A DNA stretch of 20,263 nt, taken from the IMG/VR virus record IMGVR_UViG_3300028045_000138, positions 1 through 20,263 of that record, one strand, 5' to 3'. This document shows positions 7,762 through 12,670 of this stretch, one piece after another. The DNA is from a virus. The notes beneath the pieces were generated by a model. It saw only the letters and a program-made list of their open reading frames with translations, searched no databases and was not told the DNA's origin. Position 1 is the first letter of the stretch, and every line of letters starts with the position of its first letter. A program made the translations under genes and the position numbers.

Positions 7762-8348
7762 TATTTTTTATATCCCTTTTTGGCTCGCGCAGCGTCTTGC
7801 TTCGCTTTCAGCGCTTTTCTTTTAGCAGCTACTTCAGCTAATCGTTTCGCTTTTGCGGTAGCGAGCTTTGCCGCTCCATCAGCTTTCTTTTTTAAAAATG
7901 CTTTTCTTTTAGCCGCTTCATTAACTTTTCGTTGTGCTTTTGCGGCAGCAAGCTTAGCTTGTCCATCAGCTTTCTTTTTCTTTACCGCTGCTATTCTTTG
8001 ATCTCTAGTTAAAGGTTTCTTTTTAATAGTTCTTACCTTACCATCATCCACAACAACTTTGTCGCCTCTACCTGCGTTTACGTTTTTTAAAGCTTTTTTA
8101 ATTTCCCTTTTTTTAACTTTTTTATTTCCACCTTTAGAATCATAAGTCGTGGGTCTACCACCTCCTTTTTGCGACCTACTAGAATTACCAGTTTCTATAA
8201 GGGTACTTTTACCTTCTGCAGAATCTTTAGACGCCTTTCTAGCAAGCTTTCTTATAGCTCCTCGATCAGTTGTATTTTTAGGTTTTTTCTTTTTACCGGG
8301 ATCTGGAAGTGTAAGTGGAGATATAAATCTTTTTATCTTAAATGCCAT
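7761..8348 (-). CDS. Lysine/alanine-rich histone-H1-like protein with MAFK tag
   Basis: A 195-residue, very basic and probably disordered protein. It starts 'MAFKIKRFISPLTLPDPGKK', sharing the MAFK...SP...DPGK opening with the next gene upstream. The C-terminal third is made of two 29-residue repeats (residues 124-152 and 153-181), each 'KKKADGxAKLAxAKAxR' plus 'AAKRKA', which look like histone-H1 C-terminal tails or bacterial HU extensions. Such a sequence should bind nucleic acid non-specifically, so DNA condensation in the capsid or a virion-internal protein is plausible. The tract 'GGGRPTTYDSKGGNKK' is a disordered linker. Its stop overlaps the holin ATG. No enzymatic motif is present, and the function is inference from composition. 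Confidence 0.82.
   Translation of the reverse strand: MAFKIKRFISPLTLPDPGKKKKPKNTTDRGAIRKLARKASKDSAEGKSTLIETGNSSRSQKGGGRPTTYDSKGGNKKVKKREIKKALKNVNAGRGDKVVVDDGKVRTIKKKPLTRDQRIAAVKKKKADGQAKLAAAKAQRKVNEAAKRKAFLKKKADGAAKLATAKAKRLAEVAAKRKALKAKQDAARAKKGYKK
7806..7979 (-). repeat. Two 87-bp coding repeats (29-residue basic unit)
   Basis: Residues 124-152 and 153-181 of the 195-residue basic protein form two units with an exact 29-residue period: KKKADG at 124 and 153, AAKRKA at 145 and 174. At DNA level the units are clearly related but diverged, indicating an old internal duplication retained for its charge pattern. Confidence 0.8.
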
Positions 8349-8361
8349 AATTTATTAATTT

Positions 8362-9246
8362 TTAGTTGCAACCTTTAACTCTACCAAGTCCACTTGGTCT
8401 TCTGTTTCCTTTTACTTTAGCTTTCGTAATCTTCGGCTGCTTTTTCTTTTTACCTGGCACAATAGGCCCTACTGTTATATTACTAGGTTTTTTAGGCTTA
8501 GCCTTTAAGTCAATTTTAGGTTTTGGTGTTTTTGCTGAAATCTGCACGCCTGCAGGTTTAGCATTACCGTATGTAAAAGTTTTTGTTCTAGTACCGGACT
8601 TTTCAGCATTGAACTTTTTAGCAGCAATCACGTCCCCGCCTTCTTTTTCTAACTGCTTATAGCTTTTACCAGTTTTTTTACCACCTGTTGACGTTGTATA
8701 AGGCTGACTAACTGTAACTCTATTAAATCCATACTCATCCTTATCTTTTTTAACAGTTGTTTTTCCGTATTTTCTTTTTGGATCTTTTGCAGCTAATCTA
8801 TCTGCTTTACGTTTTTTATTTTTTGGATCTTTTGGATCTTTTGGATCACCTACAGCTTTAACCGGAGATCCTCCTTTGCGTTTAGCTCTTGCAGCTAATC
8901 TATCCGCTTTACGTTTTAACTGTGCTTTATAAGATGGGTTTTTAGATTTTTTAGCTTTTTCTAATGCAGCCTCAGATTTAGATTTAGCTTTGTTAGCTCT
9001 CATTTGCGACTTAGATACTCCTGCTGCTTTATCTGCTTCTTTCCTAGCTTTTATATTTGCTCTAGAATTTTTAGAAGTTTCTTTTTTAACAGTAGTTTCT
9101 TTGGATCGTGGTGTGAATTTTTTAGATTGCATAGAAACTTTGTTTATAGCATCTAATACATTTTCTTCTTTTTCTTTATTTTTATTTTTACCAATCTTTC
9201 CAGGGTCACCAAACATTGGTAGCGGTGAGTTCATTTTAAATGCCAT
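8362..9246 (-). CDS. Large lysine-rich low-complexity protein with MAFK tag
   Basis: A 294-residue, highly basic, low-complexity protein. The N-terminus 'MAFKMNSPLPMFGDPGKIGK' is the fullest version of the shared MAFK-x-N-SP...DPGK peptide. Internally it contains two 'KRKADRLAA' copies, the tripled 'DPKDPKDPK', and an 'SPVK' motif resembling the SPKK-type minor-groove-binding unit of histone tails. A somewhat more ordered segment ('YGFNRVTVSQPYTT') lies in the middle. It ends in 'RRPSGLGRVKGCN'. It is flanked by two other MAFK-tagged genes and has only 2-nt and 13-nt spacers, so the three are probably co-expressed. A virion-internal DNA-binding role is plausible; no catalytic motif is visible. 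Confidence 0.82.
   Translation of the reverse strand: MAFKMNSPLPMFGDPGKIGKNKNKEKEENVLDAINKVSMQSKKFTPRSKETTVKKETSKNSRANIKARKEADKAAGVSKSQMRANKAKSKSEAALEKAKKSKNPSYKAQLKRKADRLAARAKRKGGSPVKAVGDPKDPKDPKNKKRKADRLAAKDPKRKYGKTTVKKDKDEYGFNRVTVSQPYTTSTGGKKTGKSYKQLEKEGGDVIAAKKFNAEKSGTRTKTFTYGNAKPAGVQISAKTPKPKIDLKAKPKKPSNITVGPIVPGKKKKQPKITKAKVKGNRRPSGLGRVKGCN
8789..8917 (-). repeat. Internal repeats: 27-bp direct repeat and three 9-bp units
   Basis: A 27-nt sequence starting 'gcagctaatctatctgcttt' occurs at 8789-8815 and again at 8891-8917 with one substitution; both encode KRKADRLAA. Between them three perfect copies of 'ttttggatc' (8821-8847) encode DPKDPKDPK. Together they suggest slippage and duplication within the lysine-rich gene. 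Confidence 0.85.
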
Positions 9247-9248
9247 AA

Positions 9249-9560
9249 TTATTTCGCTTTTTTATATGCTTCAGCTTCCCAGGGTAAATTTTTAGCCCCT
9301 TCTTGCATTTGTTTTCTTGAATATTTTTTACCTTTCCAGTATACGTTTTGATTGTCGTAGTCTAAATCACCACGCTTCATCTGGTCAATGTGTACTTTTT
9401 CGTGCGCTATTACACTTTCTTTTTTTTCTGGATCTACGTCTTTATTTATTATTATAGAACCATTATTGTTGGCTTTACCTAAAACGCCATCTTCCATATC
9501 CACATGATATATTGGAGTATTGTCAAAATTATAAGGCGGGTTATTTAGTTTGAATGCCAT
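9249..9560 (-). CDS. Mini zinc metallopeptidase (HEKVH) with MAFK tag
   Basis: A 103-residue protein starting at 9560 ('MAFKLNNPPYNFDN'). The longer frame from 9602 would add 14 codons overlapping the terminator hairpin and is rejected. Residues 51-59 read 'IAHEKVHID', a HExxH zinc motif (H53, E54, H57). 'LPWEAEAYK' near the C-terminus offers E95 or E97 as the third ligand, the layout of minimal gluzincins such as DUF4157-like domains. A strand 'GSIIINKDV' precedes the helix, as expected. It carries the same N-terminal peptide as the lysine-rich proteins downstream. Possible roles are prohead maturation, virion peptidase or peptidoglycan endopeptidase; no direct evidence separates these. There is no signal peptide. 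All zinc ligands appear present. Confidence 0.8.
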   Translation of the reverse strand: MAFKLNNPPYNFDNTPIYHVDMEDGVLGKANNNGSIIINKDVDPEKKESVIAHEKVHIDQMKRGDLDYDNQNVYWKGKKYSRKQMQEGAKNLPWEAEAYKKAK

Positions 9561-9568
9561 AAATTGTT

Positions 9569-9603
9569 TTAAAAAAAATCCTGCGGGATAATACACCCGC
9601 AAG
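9569..9603 (-). terminator. Rho-independent terminator
   Basis: On the leftward strand a perfect 6-bp GC-rich stem TGCGGG/CCCGCA (plus-strand 9582-9587 and 9596-9601) with an 8-nt loop is followed by GGA and a run of eight T (plus-strand A8 at 9571-9578). It lies 14 nt after the stop of the 122-residue gene and just before the metallopeptidase start. It is the best terminator in the window and implies that the upstream gene is made in excess of the downstream ones. Confidence 0.9.
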
Positions 9604-9617
9604 ATTAATTAGTTTAA

Positions 9618-9986
9618 TTAAGCTGTAAAAGCAGCGCTCGTGTAAGTTACATTTACTTGAGCAGTAGTAATCGGTTGACGTCCTTGTCCTCCGCCTTGAG
9701 CTAAAGGAATTTGAGCAACGCTTACAGGTGACCCTACTGTTGATACTACTCCACCTGGATTAGCAGTCATTGCAGCCTGGATAGCATTTAATACATCATT
9801 AGCAACTAAAGGTACTAAGTGTGTTACTGTCCATTTTTTTGTAGCTGTTACATTGTTATCAAAAAAGATATCAGTTGTAGTTGTGCTAGCTGTTGCAATG
9901 CTTGTAATTTGGTCGATGTTAATCAACAATTCTGAACCTGTTGTTCCTCCTGGAGCAGTTAGGTTAAATTTAATGTACTTTGCCAT
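9618..9986 (-). CDS. Small, probably abundant virion protein
   Basis: A 122-residue protein, 'MAKYIKFNLTAPGGTTGSEL' then 'LINIDQITSIATASTTTTDI', rich in T, A, G and V with few charged residues. The predicted beta-strand first half leads to an alanine-rich helix 'VANDVLNAIQAAMTANPGG' and a Q/G-rich linker before a last strand. I recall similar short proteins in marine podovirus and myovirus structural modules; a decoration or tail protein is plausible. Two features suggest high expression. It is followed by the only strong terminator in the region, and it has its own 70-nt leader with ACTAAC tandem repeats. Codon use is less A/T-extreme than neighbours. The exact structural role is unknown. 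Confidence 0.78.
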   Translation of the reverse strand: MAKYIKFNLTAPGGTTGSELLINIDQITSIATASTTTTDIFFDNNVTATKKWTVTHLVPLVANDVLNAIQAAMTANPGGVVSTVGSPVSVAQIPLAQGGGQGRQPITTAQVNVTYTSAAFTA

Positions 9987-9990
9987 TTTT

Positions 9991-10024
9991 GTTAGTGTTT
10001 AAGTTAGTGTTAGTGTTAGTGTGT
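9991..10024 (-). repeat. ACTAAC tandem repeats in the leader of the 9618-9986 gene
   Basis: On the leftward strand the leader reads CACACACTAAC ACTAAC ACTAAC, a short TTAAAC break, then ACTAAC just before AAAAATGG. Four ACTAAC units sit 5-35 nt ahead of the start codon. Repeats of this kind occur nowhere else in the window. They could be a translation enhancer that keeps the leader unstructured, or simple slippage. Confidence 0.8.
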
Positions 10025-10056
10025 GGCGTTTTGAGTTTTATTACAGACCTCTACTG

Positions 10057-10659
10057 TTATCCTTTATATCCAGACTTTGATGCAGCTTGTGCATTTTCAG
10101 CGTAGTGTTTTCTAGCAGATTTACTTAAGCTTTGATTTGAAGCTTCTTTAATATCGTACTTCATACCTAAATTTTTAGCCGGTGAGCCTTTATACTCCAT
10201 TTTTCCTGCATCTTTTTTCTTACCTTTTCTGATTGCGCCGGACTTTTTTAATTGTTTAAGAGTATCATAATCTTTAGGATTTGCTTTTTTCAATTTACCG
10301 CTTTTTTTCGTTCCTCCTTTTTTCATTGCGCCATCGCCTGGTCCTGTTTTTTTAGCCGGTGATCCGTAATCCGCTTTGCTAGCTGATTGATCTCCTTTAG
10401 AAGATCCTGTTTTACCTTGGTAGCCTTTGTCAGTTTTTCCTGAATCCATAGCATAGTCAGATCTTGTTTTAGATTGATCTCCTTTCATTGCTCCTTTCAT
10501 CATCATCGCTGATCCGTATGATTTAGATCCTCCCATTTGCATAGGTGTTGACATGTGTTTTGATAATGGGTTTACGCTAAGTAGATTCGATCTCTCTTGA
10601 GAAGCGGATTCTTTTGCGTAACCTTTATTCTGGTTTTTCATTGGTGATTTGTAATTCAT
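10057..10659 (-). CDS. Lysine/serine/glycine-rich low-complexity protein
   Basis: A 200-residue, basic and disordered protein with N-terminus 'MNYKSPMKNQNKGYAKESAS'. It contains two 'GSPAK' motifs ('YGSPAKKTGPGDGAMKKGG', 'YKGSPAKNLGMKYD'), methionine-glycine-rich stretches ('GSAMMMKGAMKGDQS') and a lysine-rich helix around 'LKQLKKSGAIRKGKKK'. The C-terminal 'SLSKSARKHYAENAQ' is the most ordered-looking part. It belongs with the other SPxK-containing basic proteins of this region. Its leader ends in the recurring 'AAATAAATAATTATG' start context. The next gene downstream is preceded by a 70-nt leader. No enzyme motif is seen; nucleic-acid binding or a virion-internal role is inferred only from charge. 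Confidence 0.8.
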   Translation of the reverse strand: MNYKSPMKNQNKGYAKESASQERSNLLSVNPLSKHMSTPMQMGGSKSYGSAMMMKGAMKGDQSKTRSDYAMDSGKTDKGYQGKTGSSKGDQSASKADYGSPAKKTGPGDGAMKKGGTKKSGKLKKANPKDYDTLKQLKKSGAIRKGKKKDAGKMEYKGSPAKNLGMKYDIKEASNQSLSKSARKHYAENAQAASKSGYKG

Positions 10660-10688
10660 AATTATTTATTTATATATTCATTTATTTA

Positions 10689-11078
10689 TTAACAGTTCCA
10701 TTTTCTTCTAGCAGCCTTGCCTCTTTCTGATTTCCAGCTTCTAGATCTAGCACAAAATGATTTTCTACGCTTAGCGGCTTTACTTCCGGGTTTTAACTCG
10801 GACGGAGGCGTCGTTACTGCCGTACTCAACTTGCTACCAGGATTGTCTTTTCTGTATTTTTTAACCCCCCTGCTAGTCATACCTCCACCTGCTGCAGCAC
10901 CTGTACCTCCACCTTTTTTTACTTCAGCATAATTACCTTCCGATTTTTTTCTAGATGGAGCATTTCCTTTTTCTGCTTTTCTATTAGCTCTTCTTTCCTG
11001 ACGAAATTCTTTTCTTTCAGTTCTAGCTGCGCTTTTTTTCTTTTTGGCAAATGGTGAATCGTGTTGAATATAAGCCAT
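10689..11078 (-). CDS. Basic protein with DUF6321-like C-terminus
   Basis: A 129-residue protein. The N-terminal half is arginine/lysine-rich and disordered ('MAYIQHDSPFAKKKKSAART'), with an 'HDSPFAK' version of the SPxK tag. The C-terminal half is conserved-looking: 'GVKKYRKDNPGSKLSTAVTT', then 'SELKPGSKAAKRRKSFCARS' and a cysteine-ending 'RKWNC'. That 'KLKPGSKAAKRRKSFCAR' signature matches what I remember as DUF6321, a small uncharacterised family found in cyanophage and other marine phages. The two cysteines (in 'FCAR' and the last residue) are typical of that family. The start has the recurring 'AATAAATAATTATGGC' context. The function is unknown; its position among virion-type genes suggests a structural or DNA-associated role. 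Confidence 0.82.
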   Translation of the reverse strand: MAYIQHDSPFAKKKKSAARTERKEFRQERRANRKAEKGNAPSRKKSEGNYAEVKKGGGTGAAAGGGMTSRGVKKYRKDNPGSKLSTAVTTPPSELKPGSKAAKRRKSFCARSRSWKSERGKAARRKWNC

Positions 11079-11084
11079 AATTAT

Positions 11085-11237
11085 TTATTTTTTTCTAAGC
11101 TTAAACCATTTGGATACAGTGTAACCTATAGTCACTAGTAATAAAAATATTTTTAAACCCATTTCTATTTTAGTAAACGTTGTAACCCCTAATGCAAACG
11201 TGTTTATTGAATACAATTTAAAATCCCCAAGTGTCAT
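11085..11237 (-). CDS. 50-residue single-TM membrane protein (possible second holin component)
   Basis: A short gene from ATG at 11237 to TAA at 11085, filling a 163-nt gap exactly between two genes. The product reads 'MTLGDFKLYSINTFALGVTT', a linker, then one membrane helix 'MGLKIFLLLVTIGYTVSKWF' ending in the positive 'KLRKK'. The arrangement of a short polar N-terminus, one helix and a Trp/Lys-rich cytoplasmic end resembles small membrane proteins I recall in marine flavophages next to structural genes. It starts 4 nt after the upstream stop. A small holin, antiholin or membrane anchor are all possible; a 3-TM-type holin is encoded separately at 7354-7761. Confidence 0.72.
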   Translation of the reverse strand: MTLGDFKLYSINTFALGVTTFTKIEMGLKIFLLLVTIGYTVSKWFKLRKK

Positions 11238-11241
11238 ATTA

Positions 11242-11442
11242 TTATCCTTTAGCAATTTGTGTAATTGGCATTGCGTTGTAAGGTGTTGGGTATTTAGATA
11301 CTTGCATGCCTTTGGCTCCAGAGCTTGAACCCTTACCCATTGGAAAACCTGATGTGTCTAATGGTCCGTCCCATACAGCGTTTTCACCTACTTGTCCTTT
11401 TAACTGTGCTTTTCCCATACTAAATTTATCTTTTTCTTTCAT
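11242..11442 (-). CDS. Small basic glycine-rich protein of unknown function
   Basis: A 66-residue protein starting at 11442 ('MKEKDKFSMGKAQLKGQVGE'). A longer frame from 11484 is possible but would overlap the upstream gene, so the inner ATG, placed 7 nt after the upstream stop, is preferred. The middle 'NAVWDGPLDTSGFPMGKGSS' and end 'KYPTPYNAMPITQIAKG' are low in charge and probably disordered. It lies in the run of small basic proteins and probably belongs to the same structural group. I recognise no family. Confidence 0.68.
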   Translation of the reverse strand: MKEKDKFSMGKAQLKGQVGENAVWDGPLDTSGFPMGKGSSSGAKGMQVSKYPTPYNAMPITQIAKG

Positions 11443-11449
11443 GTTATAC

Positions 11450-11968
11450 TTATTTTTTATTAGGCTTAATCCAGCCTTGTCCAATTCCTATATCTTTTTG
11501 CGTAATTTTGCCATCTCCAGATAGATCTTCCATAAATAAAGGTCCTTCAACATTTCCTCTATTAGGCATACTTCTTTGTCTCTGATCTTGAGTTCCGAAA
11601 CATTTTTCTCCGTTTGAATTCTGTGAAGGAGAAAAAACAGATTTGTTTTTATAAGCAGCCGAATCAGTTCTTTGTTCCGGCCTAATTCTTTCCACGCCTG
11701 GTTTAAAAAATGGATCACCAGCATTAGCGTTAGCTCTGTAGTCTGATTGCTTTTTTTCTGCTATCGCTCTATTAACCTGACCAAATATACCTGTACTTAT
11801 ATCACCAAATGAGCCAGATCCCCCGCTGGAACCTGATCTAGCAACTGATGCTGCTATTCCGCCCATAAATTTAACTGGGCTCTCCGGGGCGGCTTCAATT
11901 TTAGCCTTCAAATTTTCAGGAAGCTTATCTTGATTTCCGATAAGTTTTTTATCCAATGGTGTGTCCAT
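11450..11968 (-). CDS. Basic SPVK protein with a C-terminal EF-hand loop
   Basis: A 172-residue protein. The N-terminus 'MDTPLDKKLIGNQDKLPENL' is followed by an 'ESPVKFMGG' motif, a glycine/serine hinge, and a long disordered middle with 'DPFFKPGVERIRPEQR' and a lone cysteine ('EKCFGTQD'). At residues 148-159 'DLSGDGKITQKD' is a clean 12-residue calcium loop, with D1, S3, D5, G6, K7, I8, T9 and D12 in the EF-hand/dockerin pattern. It is preceded by 'GPLFME' and followed by 'IGIGQGWIKP'. A single loop with a short following segment suggests a dockerin-like or half EF-hand, so Ca2+-stabilised virion contact is plausible in a marine setting. The gene begins 1 nt after the winged-helix gene's stop. 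The function is unknown. Confidence 0.78.
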   Translation of the reverse strand: MDTPLDKKLIGNQDKLPENLKAKIEAAPESPVKFMGGIAASVARSGSSGGSGSFGDISTGIFGQVNRAIAEKKQSDYRANANAGDPFFKPGVERIRPEQRTDSAAYKNKSVFSPSQNSNGEKCFGTQDQRQRSMPNRGNVEGPLFMEDLSGDGKITQKDIGIGQGWIKPNKK

Positions 11969-11969
11969 A

Positions 11970-12413
11970 CTATCTATTTTTGTCTTTATTAACTATTTCT
12001 ATTGCTTTCTTTAAAACCTTATCCGTATAAGACTTTCCTGCCATTATACTGTTTCTTCTACTTGTAGGAACATCTTCTTCACCTAACATCATTCTGTACA
12101 TCCTACTTATTAGTTGCTTGCATTTAAAAGAAACTTTATATATATGGTATTTTTGTGTTGTTCGATTTCTTTTTCTCCATACAGTTATCCAGCCTTCTTT
12201 AAGTAATCTATTCCACCTACGGTTATCCCAACTATAAGAGTAGGTACCCTCCATAAAATCATTTTTAGTAAAGAACTCCATACAATCAAAATAGATTAAT
12301 AACTCTAAATCAGCGTCATTAAGGTTGTTGTTCTTACAAGCCCACTTACGTATTATGCGATAATGTTTTAACAAGTTCATATCTTTGATATCTCTTGCTT
12401 CTAGCCTTCTCAT
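11970..12413 (-). CDS. Winged-helix (MarR-like) DNA-binding protein
   Basis: A 147-residue protein with a winged-helix layout: helices 'DADLELLIYFDCMEFFTKND' and 'RRWNRLLKEGWITVWR', a basic beta-wing 'RKRNRTTQKYHIYKVS', then a C-terminal helix 'CKQLISRMYRMMLGEEDVP'. The 'L..L...GWI..WR+R......Y..S.K...L...MY+.L.GEE' run is MarR-like, as in several phage proteins with a basic recognition surface. Its ATG overlaps the groES stop (ATGA), so it is co-translated with the chaperonin pair. It may control late transcription or the groE set, or it may bind DNA during head filling. No effector-binding pocket can be read from sequence. The tail 'KAIEIVNKDKNR' is charged. Confidence 0.78.
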   Translation of the reverse strand: MRRLEARDIKDMNLLKHYRIIRKWACKNNNLNDADLELLIYFDCMEFFTKNDFMEGTYSYSWDNRRWNRLLKEGWITVWRKRNRTTQKYHIYKVSFKCKQLISRMYRMMLGEEDVPTSRRNSIMAGKSYTDKVLKKAIEIVNKDKNR

Positions 12414-12670
12414 AAAACAACAACTACATCTTTGTTTTTTATTATATGATAAGTTTCTTTACTGTATTCTATCTTATGACCAGCATGTCGATCAAAAAAT
12501 ATACTATCTGTTTCATTTATTCCTTCAACGAGTTCTCCTACACTTATAACAGTTGCTTCAGTATATCTTATATCTTCTCTGTGGTTTTCAGCAAGAAGTA
12601 AACCGCCTTTTGTTTCAGCGGTTCCTTCTTTGAGCTTTTTTATAATTATGTTATTACCTACTGCTCTCAT
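12410..12670 (-). CDS. groES: Co-chaperonin GroES
   Basis: An 86-residue protein, slightly shorter than bacterial GroES (about 97). Diagnostic parts are 'GNNIIIKKLKEGTAETKGGL' with the mobile loop 'KGGLLLAENHRED' (LLL at the IVL position that contacts GroEL), 'EATVISVGELVEG', and the last strand 'YHIIKNKDVVVVL'. The roof hairpin region 'FFDRHAGHKIEYS' is in the expected place, although the usual 'VGDxVxF' turn reads 'ETDSIFF', so it is divergent. Its first 17 nt overlap the end of groEL, and its TGA overlaps the next gene. GroES caps the GroEL ring during folding. Order groEL then groES is reversed relative to the usual bacterial operon. The assignment is firm. Confidence 0.92.
   Translation of the reverse strand: MRAVGNNIIIKKLKEGTAETKGGLLLAENHREDIRYTEATVISVGELVEGINETDSIFFDRHAGHKIEYSKETYHIIKNKDVVVVL

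Noticed and set aside
9561-9602. Upstream start for the metallopeptidase adding 14 residues
   Set aside because: These codons lie in the terminator hairpin and T-run, and the MAFK start at 9560 matches its neighbours.
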